From: JANSWY01 sp965243755
GTDB taxonomy: Bacteria > Bacteroidota > Bacteroidia > Cytophagales > Cyclobacteriaceae
DNA length: 64,000 nt
Reading direction: 5' to 3'
NCBI GenBank assembly: GCA_965243755.1
Contig: CBDEVW010000004.1
Span: 558,001 to 622,000, forward strand
This document shows positions 49,789 through 59,557 of the stretch, piece after piece. Under the pieces are notes generated by a model, which did no database searches, had not been told where the DNA came from, and worked only from the letters and a program-made list of their open reading frames with translations. A program made the translations under genes and the position numbers. Within the stretch, counting starts at the first letter, position 1; every line of letters begins with the position of its first letter.

Positions 49789-51205
49789 TTCCACTTAATA
49801 CCACCCCGGGTATTCCCTGCCCGGGATAAGTGGTGTCACCACATATATATGCTTTCTGTCTGTCGAGCCGTGCATCCACCATCTGCCACGGCTTGATGCT
49901 TTTATACTGGGGGTATCCTCCTACAAACCCAAAGCTTCTGCCTGTCCATTTATTCCATGATTGCTGCGTTGAGGAATGTTGGTAGATGATGTCGTTTCGG
50001 TTTAAAAAATCATGTCTTTCCAGAGTCTCAATTATTTGATTTTCAATGACTGATTTTGAAACGCTGGTGTTAGCCGGATCAGGCAAATGGGTGCTGATGG
50101 AAGCCACTCTGCTATTTTCCAGATCACACCTCGACAGGTCATCGCTATGATTAAGACTCACAAATATGCTATTTGAACCGATACCAGCAAGTGGTTCCTG
50201 TAAGTGGATTTGGTGGTGGATACTTTCAAAATCCTTTTTTGATTTGAATCCGATCCCCATTTGAAAAGCACTGTTTAGCTGCTCACTGGACATGGCTTTA
50301 TGACTGATTTTAGAACCTCTATTTTGATAAAGATTTAAAGTGTCATTTAATGGCAGACCAGAGATCAGGTATTTAGTTTCATAACTGGAGTTTTTTGATT
50401 CAATGAGATAATGTTCTTTTTTAGAAATCTTTCGAACCGGGTTTCTCAGTACTATTTCTCCATCATTACTCCTTATAAATTCTACCAATGGGTTAACGAG
50501 ATTAATCAATCCTCCATCTACGTAATAATTGCTGTAGTTAGTGTAGCAAAGTGCTGTGGCCCCAAAAAGTACATTGACTTCATGTGCCTGGTTCTGAGCG
50601 GTGATCAGAAGTTGTTCATTCACGTATTGAACAAAATTGCTGTTCTCCCATAACCCATATTTTCTCAACAAGTCTTCCATGGATAACAAGGAATAGCGTG
50701 AATATTTCAATTGGTCCCATTTCAGATTTTTTAACAATTGCAAATAATCGTTTGGTTTGGTCGGGGGAAAGGTGAGTTGGGCTAAAGACGTTTTCCATAC
50801 AAATTGGCTGATTTCATAACAAAATTCCCAGAATGGCCTTTGGTTATGTTTCCCAAACACCGTTTCTGCCTCATCTATCCATTGATGGATATTCTGATAT
50901 TTGTTTAAAACCCTGTCCTTACTTAAATGTACCTGCATCGGCAGTGCTAGTTTTCTCATTGGAACATTGAGATTCAATTTGTCCAGTAAATACTTTAGCG
51001 GCATGTTTTCATCCATTCCTACCAGAGTTGTAGCACCTGTTTCCCAGACAAATCCTTTTCTCCAGTAACTGCTGGTACATCCTCCCGGCAAATAATTTTG
51101 TTCAAGTACCACAACTTTCATTCCCTCCCGGGCCAACAGACAGGCAGCAGAAAGGGCCCCTAAGCCACTACCAATCACTCCTACATCAAACTTTTTCTTA
51201 ATCAT
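49751..51205 (-). CDS. FAD-dependent oxidoreductase, phytoene desaturase / carotenoid isomerase family
   Basis: A 484-residue flavoprotein. The FAD-binding GxGxxG motif opens the protein (VGVIGSGLGALSAACLLAREG) and is followed by VVVLEQNYLPGGCTSSYWRKGFVWETG, the typical continuation in CrtI/CrtO/CrtISO-like enzymes. The C-terminal FAD segment is YICGDTTYPGQGIPGVVLSG. The substrate, carotenoid or a retinol-like polyene, cannot be fixed from sequence, and no crtB/crtE/crtY gene is near. The ATG at 51205 is preferred to an upstream in-frame start that adds seven residues. Its last 38 bp overlap the Coq4-like gene. Confidence 0.87.
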   Translation of the reverse strand: MIKKKFDVGVIGSGLGALSAACLLAREGMKVVVLEQNYLPGGCTSSYWRKGFVWETGATTLVGMDENMPLKYLLDKLNLNVPMRKLALPMQVHLSKDRVLNKYQNIHQWIDEAETVFGKHNQRPFWEFCYEISQFVWKTSLAQLTFPPTKPNDYLQLLKNLKWDQLKYSRYSLLSMEDLLRKYGLWENSNFVQYVNEQLLITAQNQAHEVNVLFGATALCYTNYSNYYVDGGLINLVNPLVEFIRSNDGEIVLRNPVRKISKKEHYLIESKNSSYETKYLISGLPLNDTLNLYQNRGSKISHKAMSSEQLNSAFQMGIGFKSKKDFESIHHQIHLQEPLAGIGSNSIFVSLNHSDDLSRCDLENSRVASISTHLPDPANTSVSKSVIENQIIETLERHDFLNRNDIIYQHSSTQQSWNKWTGRSFGFVGGYPQYKSIKPWQMVDARLDRQKAYICGDTTYPGQGIPGVVLSGIIAVEKLTNDWL

Positions 51206-51292
51206 ATTTTGTTTAGACCTAACCAACTATTTATTAAACAGCCGCGTTATGGTTATGTTTGCTGAACTTTTCAGTGACATTAGGGTTTTAAT

Positions 51293-51700
51293 ATGAAAGT
51301 ATCCGTTTTCAGGAAAGAACATTTCAATGCTGCACACCGATTACACAATCCAGACTGGAGTGATGAGATGAACGAAAAAGTGTTTGGGAAATGTAACAAT
51401 CCCAACTATCACGGACACAACTACGAGCTTATCGTACGACTGACAGGAGAGATCAATCCTGAAACAGGTTATGTATATGACATGAAGTTGTTGAGTGATT
51501 TGATCAAGGAACAGGTGTTGGACCGGTTTGATCATAAAAACCTCAACCTGGATACGGAAGAATTTAAAAGTTTAAACCCAACGGCCGAAAACATAGTTAT
51601 AGTGATCTACCGAATCCTTAGGGAGAAGATCAATAAGGATTATGAACTGAAAATTACCTTGTACGAAACGGAAAGAAATTATGTCGAATATCCATCCTGA
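51293..51700 (+). CDS. 6-Pyruvoyltetrahydropterin synthase-like protein (PTPS/QueD family)
   Basis: A 135-residue T-fold enzyme. Zinc ligands are His in FNAAHRLHN and the two His of YHGHNYEL. The catalytic Cys lies in GKCNNPNYHGHNY, where C-x5-HGH spacing matches animal PTPS; bacterial QueD has the shorter C-x3-HGH. The catalytic Asp/His region is RFDHKNLNLD, and YETERNYVEY closes the site. So it may make 6-pyruvoyl tetrahydropterin for biopterin rather than queuosine precursor. It overlaps folE by 20 bp. Confidence 0.9.
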   Translation: MKVSVFRKEHFNAAHRLHNPDWSDEMNEKVFGKCNNPNYHGHNYELIVRLTGEINPETGYVYDMKLLSDLIKEQVLDRFDHKNLNLDTEEFKSLNPTAENIVIVIYRILREKINKDYELKITLYETERNYVEYPS

Positions 51701-52382
51701 GAATATGAGCACAGATAACAAAGAAGAGCAATTCGATCCATTTGGTGATGATCATGTAGGGTCTGCGCATGATACGCCCATGAGACCCGATGCATTTGAG
51801 GTTGACGATGAGTTGAAAATGGAACTGATTGCCAAACACTTCAAAGAAATCATGCAAATTCTTGGATTGGACCTCACTGACGATAGTTTGAAAGGCACTC
51901 CGATGAGGGTCGCAAAAATGTATGTTCAGGAAGTATTCAGTGGACTAAACCCCAAGAACAAACCTCATGTAAGACTATTTGAGAATAAGTACAATTATGA
52001 TCAAATGCTGGTGGAGAAGGACATCACCTTTTATTCGCATTGTGAACATCATTTTGTGCCCATCTATGGCAAAGCTCATGTAGCTTATTTTTCCAGTGGA
52101 AAAGTAATTGGACTCTCCAAGATCAATCGTATTGTTCAGTATTATGCGAAAAGGCCACAAGTTCAGGAGAGACTAACCGTTCAGATTGCGAAAGACCTGA
52201 TGGAATCTCTTGATACAGACGATGTAGCAGTAGTGATGGATGCTTCACACATGTGCGTGTCTTCAAGAGGAGTAAACGATACCAATAGTCGGACAGGAAC
52301 GGCATACTTCAATGGAAAATTCAGAGATGAAGCCATCAAAACTGAATTCCTCAATTATATCAATACCAAGACCAGCGACTAA
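51681..52382 (+). CDS. folE: GTP cyclohydrolase I
   Basis: A 233-residue enzyme that converts GTP to 7,8-dihydroneopterin triphosphate, feeding folate and biopterin routes. Zinc ligands are in FYSHCEHHFVPIYGKAHVAY and in DASHMCVSSRGVNDTNSRT. The N-terminal 50 residues are a variable acidic region. The start may be 51681, overlapping the PTPS-like gene, or the ATG at 51705, 4 bp after its stop. Either way the two genes are coupled and their products act in sequence. Confidence 0.96.
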   Translation: MSNIHPENMSTDNKEEQFDPFGDDHVGSAHDTPMRPDAFEVDDELKMELIAKHFKEIMQILGLDLTDDSLKGTPMRVAKMYVQEVFSGLNPKNKPHVRLFENKYNYDQMLVEKDITFYSHCEHHFVPIYGKAHVAYFSSGKVIGLSKINRIVQYYAKRPQVQERLTVQIAKDLMESLDTDDVAVVMDASHMCVSSRGVNDTNSRTGTAYFNGKFRDEAIKTEFLNYINTKTSD

Positions 52383-52463
52383 CTTTTAGGTTGATCTAAA
52401 TATTCATTTGATATTGCGCTTTCTCTAAGGAAATCAACGGGTTAGCTAATATTTGATTCAATA

Positions 52464-52508
52464 TTTTTATAATTAACAGGTTGTTCTATCTTTGCAACCT
52501 GTTTTTTT
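52464..52508 (+). terminator. Terminator hairpin carrying the putative hppA promoter box
   Basis: A perfect 9-bp stem AACAGGTTG (52475-52483)/CAACCTGTT (52495-52503) is followed by a T tract to 52508, about 90 bp after folE. Its 11-nt loop contains TATCTTTG (52487-52494), a good TAnnTTTG -7 box, with TTTT at 52464-52467 exactly 19 nt before. The site may therefore end folE transcripts and start those of hppA. Confidence 0.7.
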
Positions 52509-52589
52509 AAATGTGTTGAATTAAGCTGAAAACAAAAGTTGGAGTAAACACTTGATTTTCAGATTTACCCTTAAAATTTATATAATCAA

Positions 52590-54926
52590 ATGAGTAATAT
52601 CATCTATTTGGTTCCTGTCCTTGGTTTGGTAGGACTTGTTGTGATGTTCTTTAAGTCACAATGGGTCAATAAGCAAGATGCCGGTGAAGAGAAAATGAAA
52701 GGCCTTGCAGACCATATCAGAGAAGGAGCACTAGCCTTCTTATCAGCAGAGTATAGAGTATTAGCCATTTTTGTAGTTGTTGCAGGTATTTTACTTGGAG
52801 TGATCTCACAGATCGTTGAAACAACTCACTGGTTTATCGTAGTTGCGTTTGTTATTGGTGCCTTTTTCTCAGCATTAGCAGGGAACATTGGAATGAGAAT
52901 CGCTACTGCTGCTAACGTTAGAACAACGCAAGCTGCAAGAACAAGCCTTCCACAGGCATTAAAGGTTTCATTTACAGGTGGTACTGTAATGGGGCTTGGC
53001 GTGGCTGGTTTAGCCGTTTTTGGGCTTAGTTTGATTTTCATCCTACTATTCCAGATGTTCATGGGTGGTACCTGGACTGGTAATGACGACATGACCATGG
53101 TACTTGAAGCGTTGGCGGGATTCTCTCTTGGAGCAGAATCTATTGCACTATTCGCAAGAGTAGGTGGAGGTATCTATACAAAAGCTGCAGATGTTGGAGC
53201 TGACCTTGTAGGTAAAGTAGAAGCAGGAATTCCAGAAGATGATCCCAGAAACCCGGCTACCATTGCTGATAATGTGGGAGACAATGTAGGAGATGTTGCC
53301 GGAATGGGAGCAGACCTGTTTGGATCATATGTAGCTACAGTATTGGCATCAATGGTGCTTGGTAACTACCTGATCAGAGATATGGGTGGATCAATCACAG
53401 ACGAATTTAATGGAGTAGGTCCGATCTTATTGCCACTCGTAATTGCAGGTTTGGGTATTGTATTCTCTATCATGGGTACATTCTTTATCAGGATCAAAAG
53501 CAATGATGCAAAAGAACCTCAGGTTCAGGCGGCATTGAATAAAGGTAACTGGAGTGCAATCATTCTTACAGGAATTGCAGCTTATTTTGTTATAGGCTTA
53601 TTGCTTCCAGGAGAAATGAACATGAATTTCTTCGGGGAAGGACTTAAGACCATTACGCCAATGCACGTATTTGGCGCAGTGATCATTGGACTAATTGTTG
53701 GGGGTGCCATTTCATATTTCACTGAATATTATACCGGATTAGGTAAAAAGCCGGTTTTAGATATTGTAAACAGATCATCTACTGGAGCAGCGACTAACAT
53801 CATCGCAGGATTGGCTACAGGAATGATTTCTACGTTTGCGCCAATTTTATTGTTTGCAGGTGCAATTTGGGGTTCTTATGAGCTTGCTGGATTCTACGGT
53901 GTGGGTATTGCTGCCTCTGCTATGATGGCTACCACTGCCATGCAGTTGGCAATCGATGCATTCGGACCAATTGCTGATAATGCCGGTGGTATTGCAGAAA
54001 TGAGTGAGCTACCAAAAGAGGTAAGAGAAAGAACTGATATTCTGGATTCTGTTGGAAATACAACTGCAGCAGTAGGAAAAGGATTTGCAATTGCCTCTGC
54101 AGCTTTGACAGCTCTGGCGCTGTTTGCTGCTTATGTGACATTCACAGGAATTGACGGAATCAACATTTTTAAAGCTGATGTTTTAGCTGCCTTATTTATT
54201 GGAGGTATGATTCCGGTAGTTTTCTCTGCCCTGGCCATGAATTCTGTAGGTAAAGCAGCCATGGAAATGGTGAAAGAAGTAAGAAGACAGTTCAAGGAAA
54301 TACCCGGTATCATGGAAGGTACTGGAAAACCTGAATACGGTAAATGTGTTGACATTTCTACTAAAGCTGCCATCAAGGAAATGATGTTACCAGGTGCAAT
54401 TACCATAGTTACGCCAGTGATCATTGGATTTGCCATGGGACCGGAAGCGTTAGGAAGTTATATGGCTGGAGTAGCTGTTTCAGGTGTGCTTTGGGCAATT
54501 TTCCAGAACAATGCCGGTGGTGCATGGGATAATGCAAAGAAGTCATTTGAAGCTGGTGTGATGATCGATGGGGAAATGACTTACAAAGGTTCTGATGCTC
54601 ACAAAGCAGCAGTAACGGGTGATACAGTTGGGGACCCTTTCAAAGATACTTCAGGTCCTTCAATGAACATTCTGATAAAACTGACTTGTTTAGTTGGTTT
54701 GGTTATTGCGCCTATATTAGGTGAAATGTACGGAAGTGGTTCGCACGGCACTCCTGCTACTGAAGTTAGTCAGAAGATCGAAGTGAAGATGGAAAAAGTA
54801 TCTACCGAGGGAGATGATCAGGTGACGGCTACCATCACAACAACCAAAAATGGAGAGACAGTTGTGAAAACCGTTCAGGGTACCGAAGAAGAAGTAAAGA
54901 AAGAAGTTGAGAAATTAAAGGAATAG
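52590..54926 (+). CDS. hppA: Ion-pumping membrane pyrophosphatase (K+-dependent type)
   Basis: A 778-residue protein with about 16 membrane helices that couples pyrophosphate hydrolysis to ion export. The pyrophosphate/Mg site is seen in EDDPRNPATIADNVGDNVGD and ADNAGGIAEM. GNTTAAVGKGFAIASAAL has Ala at the position that is Lys in K+-independent enzymes, so K+ dependence is expected. GMGADLFGSY resembles the Na+-pumping clades, so Na+ (or Na+/H+) transport is more likely than H+ alone. An unusual charged tail of about 50 residues follows the last helix (from VSQKIEVKMEKV to EVEKLKE). Confidence 0.96.
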   Translation: MSNIIYLVPVLGLVGLVVMFFKSQWVNKQDAGEEKMKGLADHIREGALAFLSAEYRVLAIFVVVAGILLGVISQIVETTHWFIVVAFVIGAFFSALAGNIGMRIATAANVRTTQAARTSLPQALKVSFTGGTVMGLGVAGLAVFGLSLIFILLFQMFMGGTWTGNDDMTMVLEALAGFSLGAESIALFARVGGGIYTKAADVGADLVGKVEAGIPEDDPRNPATIADNVGDNVGDVAGMGADLFGSYVATVLASMVLGNYLIRDMGGSITDEFNGVGPILLPLVIAGLGIVFSIMGTFFIRIKSNDAKEPQVQAALNKGNWSAIILTGIAAYFVIGLLLPGEMNMNFFGEGLKTITPMHVFGAVIIGLIVGGAISYFTEYYTGLGKKPVLDIVNRSSTGAATNIIAGLATGMISTFAPILLFAGAIWGSYELAGFYGVGIAASAMMATTAMQLAIDAFGPIADNAGGIAEMSELPKEVRERTDILDSVGNTTAAVGKGFAIASAALTALALFAAYVTFTGIDGINIFKADVLAALFIGGMIPVVFSALAMNSVGKAAMEMVKEVRRQFKEIPGIMEGTGKPEYGKCVDISTKAAIKEMMLPGAITIVTPVIIGFAMGPEALGSYMAGVAVSGVLWAIFQNNAGGAWDNAKKSFEAGVMIDGEMTYKGSDAHKAAVTGDTVGDPFKDTSGPSMNILIKLTCLVGLVIAPILGEMYGSGSHGTPATEVSQKIEVKMEKVSTEGDDQVTATITTTKNGETVVKTVQGTEEEVKKEVEKLKE

Positions 54927-54950
54927 AAACTTCTATTAAATAGATATTTG

Positions 54951-54983
54951 AACCGCCTTGGGAATCCCAGGGCGGTTTTTTTT
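54951..54983 (+). terminator. Rho-independent terminator after hppA
   Basis: A 12-bp stem AACCGCCTTGGG/CCCAGGGCGGTT (one G-T pair) with a 3-nt loop runs into eight T residues. The following 90 bp up to 55073 show nothing further. Confidence 0.95.
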
Positions 54984-55073
54984 GTGCTAATCAATCAGTG
55001 AAGCATTGGCCTCCAGGCATCCACTCGAATCAATTCAACCGAAAGTAGTCCAAAGCATTTTGACAACTGGAAT

Positions 55074-56558
55074 TTAGTTAGTAGTTACCAGATATACATA
55101 GTAGTTAGAATTGCTAAAAAGGGGATCAATTTTTAGATCAAGAGGGTTCTTTGAAACGACATGAGTCACGCCATAATTGGTAATAATCGGAGAACTTAAG
55201 GTGGGTTGTTGCTTGAATTGTTCCCTCTCTTTGATTCTTTTATACCAGTGGATGATTGCGTCATCACCTTCCGGTACCATTTTATAAGATACTACCCGGT
55301 CTCTGTTAGTGTCCGCAATGAACTGAACATTTTCATTTTTGTCATTGTACCCAACAAATAAAAACCTGTCTGCCGGAGAGGAATGATCTCTAACAAATTT
55401 CACGAACTCAGCGTAATTTGCTAACCGCTCATCTGGTAACCAGTTTTTCATGTTCCTCTTTGCACCAGTGAATATCAAAAGAATACACAAAATGGCTGTA
55501 ATACAGATACCGAACGCATGGTTAAAAAAATTAAACTTTCCGTTAACCAATAGCACAAAAAGGATCAGTGTGAAGAATAGAACAATGGTAGTCATACGAA
55601 ACAAGTAATATTTCAAAAACACACCGTTCTGGTCAACATAGGACACTACTATTGCTACCAAAATGATCGTACTGAAAACAGCCGCCAACCTTGAGGTGAT
55701 TTTGATGTCCTTATCCTTTGCTTTAAATAATAATGCACCAAATACCACACAGATCATAAGAATGATATACATCCAATTATGTTCCCAAAACCTGGATTTC
55801 ATTGTAGGAACCAAATGGTGGGCGTTTCGGTAAAAAACATATATCCAGTCTGCTGAAGGTTCATGTTGAATTATTTCACCCCCAAGTAAATGAATCACCA
55901 GGAAGCCGATAAAAGGAGCAGTGATGATTGTATATATTAGCACTGATCGTAAAGTCTTTTGAGAGAGCCCTTCAGTCCAGATCATGTATCCGAAAATTCC
56001 TATAAAAAACCACCCCCCAACTAAAACATGACAGTAAGTAGCTACAGCTGCTAATATGCTGGCATGTAATAGTTTGGATTCGTAAACCTTAAGTATTGAC
56101 CAAAAAATGAAAATGTAGGCCAGGGTTTTTCCTTCAAAGCCCTTCCAGATCCACTCCCCAGCCATATATTCCTGTTTTAGAAACAATACTTGTATTAGAA
56201 GTATCATGGCCAGATTGCCAAATTCGAGTTTCTTGAAAATTTTACTGAGCGGTATGGAATACAGCAGGTAGTTGACCATGCGGGCAATGAACGCAAATTG
56301 CTCCAAAGTAAATACTTTCAATCCTAAACCAGTGATGGTCCAAAAAACATAATTTGTTCCTGGCCACTGTTGCAAAGAAAATGATCCGGCCATCCAGGAG
56401 GGGTCCAGGAAATGACGAGCCATCGTGAAGTTGTTTTGTTCGTTGGGAATTAGGCGGAAGGATAGAAAATTTATTGCCGATAATAGAAATATTATCAGCC
56501 ACTTTGGAGCTTTGTTGATTAAATTGTTGAACCTTAAACTATATTCTTTCCAGGACAT
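55074..56558 (-). CDS. Polytopic membrane protein, GT-C-like (possibly DUF6798)
   Basis: A 494-residue protein with about ten membrane helices (WLIIFLLSAINFLSFRL at residue 20 onward; the last near ICITAILCILLIFTG) and a C-terminal soluble part from about residue 385 (ADRFLFVGYNDKNENVQFIA, DRVVSYKMVPEGDDAI). This layout resembles glycosyltransferases of the GT-C type and DUF6798 proteins of Bacteroidota. No catalytic motif is certain. The ATG at 56558 lies 57 bp from the divergent helicase start; an upstream in-frame start would overlap that gene. Confidence 0.7.
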   Translation of the reverse strand: MSWKEYSLRFNNLINKAPKWLIIFLLSAINFLSFRLIPNEQNNFTMARHFLDPSWMAGSFSLQQWPGTNYVFWTITGLGLKVFTLEQFAFIARMVNYLLYSIPLSKIFKKLEFGNLAMILLIQVLFLKQEYMAGEWIWKGFEGKTLAYIFIFWSILKVYESKLLHASILAAVATYCHVLVGGWFFIGIFGYMIWTEGLSQKTLRSVLIYTIITAPFIGFLVIHLLGGEIIQHEPSADWIYVFYRNAHHLVPTMKSRFWEHNWMYIILMICVVFGALLFKAKDKDIKITSRLAAVFSTIILVAIVVSYVDQNGVFLKYYLFRMTTIVLFFTLILFVLLVNGKFNFFNHAFGICITAILCILLIFTGAKRNMKNWLPDERLANYAEFVKFVRDHSSPADRFLFVGYNDKNENVQFIADTNRDRVVSYKMVPEGDDAIIHWYKRIKEREQFKQQPTLSSPIITNYGVTHVVSKNPLDLKIDPLFSNSNYYVYLVTTN

Positions 56559-56615
56559 TGATAGATCACAATGAGTAGCAAATATGCCTTTTTCTTTGAC
56601 AATTGACAGCCATTG

Positions 56616-59069
56616 ATGGAAGATGTTTATACGATAGCATTTGATTGGTTTAAAAGTCGGAATTGGAAACCCTTCCCATTTCAGGTGGAGGTATGGGATG
56701 CGTATTTTCAGGGGCAAAATGGTATCCTAAATGCCCCTACAGGAAGTGGAAAGACCTATGCGCTATGGATTCCCACAGTTCTGGAATACATCAAAAACAA
56801 TCCTGACTACAGGAAACCGGTAAAAAATAAACTACAGGTAATATGGGTAACCCCGCTAAGAGCACTTGCCAAAGACATTCAATATGCCATGCAGGAATTT
56901 TGTAATGAGGTGGGCATACCCTGGCAGGTTGGTGTCAGAACAGGGGATACCACGACCTCCCAACGGCAAAAACAAAAGGAGAATCCTCCAGAATGCCTGG
57001 TGATTACACCTGAGAGCCTTCATATACTGCTGAGTCAGAAGAATTATCCCAATTACTTTAAGGACCTGAAGTGCATTGTTGTGGACGAGTGGCATGAGCT
57101 TCTGGGGACCAAAAGAGGCGTTCAGGTAGAACTGGTTATTTCCAGGTTGAGAGGTATTTTATCTCATCAGTTAAAAGTTTGGGGTATTTCAGCTACGATT
57201 GGAAACATGCATGAGGCATTGGAAGTGCTGCTGGGACCAACAAATGTATCATCTGGAGTGCTGATTAAAGCAAAGATTGATAAACGAATTGAGGTGGAAT
57301 CAGTATTGCCAGATAAAGTGGAGAAATTCCCATGGTCAGGTCACCTGGGTATACACCTGTTGGATAAAGTGCTGCCTATAATTGAAGCCAGTAATACCAC
57401 ATTGTTATTCACCAATACTAGATCACAAACGGAAAGATGGTATCAATATCTGGTCAACAAGGCACCACATTTATCCGGTTTGGTTGCCATGCACCATGGT
57501 AGTATTGAACAGAGCATCAGGGGATGGGTTGAAGACGCGTTGCATGAGGGTAAACTCAAATGTGTGGTCTGTACCTCAAGTTTAGACCTTGGCGTAGATT
57601 TTCGACCTGTGGATACCGTAATCCAGGTAGGAGGTCCAAAAGGGGTTTCTCGGTTTTTCCAAAGGGCAGGGAGAAGTGGTCATCAACCTGGAGCGCTAAG
57701 TAAGATTTGGTTTGTGCCTACACACGCATTGGAGTTGACAGAAGGGGCGGCACTTAGGTCTGCGATTGATAAGCATATTTTTGAAGTAAGGAAACCTCTG
57801 GAGAAATCACTGGATGTACTGGTTCAATACCTGGTGACCCTGGCGGTTGGGGAAGGCTTCATAGAAAAAGTGATTTATCAGGAAGTTTTACGGACTTATT
57901 CCTACCGAAAGGTAACCCTGGAGGAGTGGCGATGGTGCATTGATTTTATTACAACAGGAGGAAAAACACTTGGTGAATATGATGAATTCTCAAAAGTTGT
58001 TCTGGATCGGGGCGTATTCAAAGTTGCCAGCCGTCGGACAGCCATGCGACACAGGATGTCGATCGGTACCATCGTTGGGGACCCGGTACTTAAAGTAAGG
58101 TACCTTACGGGCGGTACTATTGGAACCATAGAAGAAAGTTTTGTCTCAAGGCTGAAGAAAGGTGATGTGTTTTGGTTCGGGGGTAAAGCACTGGAGTTTG
58201 ATAAGTTGAAGGATCTAACAGTTTATGTGAGAAAGTCAAAAAAGAAGTCGGGCTTGGTGCCAGTATGGGGAGGTGGGAGATTGCCACTTTCATCTAAACT
58301 TTCTGAACTGATCAAATTGAAACTTCAGGATGCTGCAAATGGCATATATCAGGATCCCGAGATGAAAACCATCAAACCTATTCTGGATCATCAGGCCAGG
58401 TGGTCTATTATACCAGATAATGAGAGTCTACTGGTAGAAAAAACAGAATCCAGAATGGGCCATCATGTGTTTATATATCCCTTTGAAGGTCGGTTTGTAC
58501 ATGAGGTCCTTGCCGGTTTGGTTGCCTGGAGAATCGGCCAGCTTACCCCAATATCTTTTTCAATAGCCATGAACGACTATGGTTTTGAGTTGTTGTCCGA
58601 TGTAGACATTCCAATTGAGGAAGCATTAGAGTTGGATCTGTTTCGGATGGATAACCTGATGGAGGAAATTCATGAATCAATTAATATGACCGAAATGGCC
58701 AAACGAAAATTCCGGGATGTGGCAACTATTGCGGGATTAATATTTCAGGGTTATCCGGGTAAAAACATCACTGCCAGACATCTTCAGGCTTCATCAGGAA
58801 TCATTTACAAGGTGTTTCAGGATTACGATGAAGAAAACCTACTGATGAAACAGGCCATGGATGAAGTGATTACTTTGCAACTGGATAAGGAAAGAATGTT
58901 GGAGGCAATGGAAAGAATTAATCAACAAAAAATTATCTTAAAAGAAACACCAAATCCCACACCATTTGCGTTTCCCATTATGGTCGACGGTATTCGGGAA
59001 AAATTCACTTCGGAGGAACTCGTAGACAGAATAGCCAAAATGCAAATACAATTTGAATCTGTACAGTAA
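56616..59069 (+). CDS. Lhr-type DEXH helicase (ligase-associated DNA repair)
   Basis: An 817-residue superfamily 2 helicase. Walker A is LNAPTGSGKTYALW, the DEXH box is IVVDEWHELLG, motif III is WGISATIG, and motif VI is FFQRAGRSGHQPGA. The Lhr-specific winged-helix and C-terminal core follow (FRDVATIAGLIFQGYPG). Its length matches the ligase-associated form that is normally encoded with an ATP-dependent DNA ligase, an exonuclease and the PdeM endonuclease. Here only pdeM is present, one gene downstream. The ATG at 56616 is used. Confidence 0.94.
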   Translation: MEDVYTIAFDWFKSRNWKPFPFQVEVWDAYFQGQNGILNAPTGSGKTYALWIPTVLEYIKNNPDYRKPVKNKLQVIWVTPLRALAKDIQYAMQEFCNEVGIPWQVGVRTGDTTTSQRQKQKENPPECLVITPESLHILLSQKNYPNYFKDLKCIVVDEWHELLGTKRGVQVELVISRLRGILSHQLKVWGISATIGNMHEALEVLLGPTNVSSGVLIKAKIDKRIEVESVLPDKVEKFPWSGHLGIHLLDKVLPIIEASNTTLLFTNTRSQTERWYQYLVNKAPHLSGLVAMHHGSIEQSIRGWVEDALHEGKLKCVVCTSSLDLGVDFRPVDTVIQVGGPKGVSRFFQRAGRSGHQPGALSKIWFVPTHALELTEGAALRSAIDKHIFEVRKPLEKSLDVLVQYLVTLAVGEGFIEKVIYQEVLRTYSYRKVTLEEWRWCIDFITTGGKTLGEYDEFSKVVLDRGVFKVASRRTAMRHRMSIGTIVGDPVLKVRYLTGGTIGTIEESFVSRLKKGDVFWFGGKALEFDKLKDLTVYVRKSKKKSGLVPVWGGGRLPLSSKLSELIKLKLQDAANGIYQDPEMKTIKPILDHQARWSIIPDNESLLVEKTESRMGHHVFIYPFEGRFVHEVLAGLVAWRIGQLTPISFSIAMNDYGFELLSDVDIPIEEALELDLFRMDNLMEEIHESINMTEMAKRKFRDVATIAGLIFQGYPGKNITARHLQASSGIIYKVFQDYDEENLLMKQAMDEVITLQLDKERMLEAMERINQQKIILKETPNPTPFAFPIMVDGIREKFTSEELVDRIAKMQIQFESVQ

Positions 59070-59128
59070 GCTAATTTGGCGTAATCAAACAATAAACTAT
59101 ATAATTGCATTCAAATAACATTGACAGT

Positions 59129-59557
59129 ATGAAACCGACATTGCTAGTACTTACACTTTTGATTTCAATTGGAGCCAATGCTCAGGATATTTTTGGAAAA
59201 TGGAAAACGATTGACGACAATACCGGGAAGCCCAGGTCCATTGTAGAAATCTACAAAAAAGGAGATAAGGCTTATGGTAAAGTCATTAAATTATTCCGAG
59301 AGCCCGGAGAAGACCCTGATCCAATTTGTGACGAATGCTCTGGGGCACGAAAGAATCAAAAAGTAATTGGTATGGAGATCATCACCGATATGAAGTATGA
59401 TGCAGACGATAATGAATATGATGGAGGTGAAATCCTTGACCCTGAAAATGGTAAAATCTATGAGTGTAAACTTTGGGTAGAGGATGGTAAACTCAAAGTT
59501 AGGGGTTATTTATACTTTTTGTACCGTACACAAACCTGGTTACCGGTTACAGAGTAA
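59129..59557 (+). CDS. DUF2147 exported protein
   Basis: A 142-residue protein with a signal peptide (LLVLTLLISIGANAQ) and a lipocalin-like DUF2147 domain: IFGKWKTIDDNTGKPRSIVEIYKK opens the fold (quoted as IFGKWKTIDDNTGKPRSI), DPICDECSG contributes two cysteines, and GGEILDPENGKIYECKL and VRGYLYFLYRTQTW are family signatures. It is thought to bind small ligands in the periplasm. It sits between the helicase and pdeM and directly abuts pdeM (TAA, then ATG). It has no obvious link to DNA repair. Confidence 0.88.
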   Translation: MKPTLLVLTLLISIGANAQDIFGKWKTIDDNTGKPRSIVEIYKKGDKAYGKVIKLFREPGEDPDPICDECSGARKNQKVIGMEIITDMKYDADDNEYDGGEILDPENGKIYECKLWVEDGKLKVRGYLYFLYRTQTWLPVTE

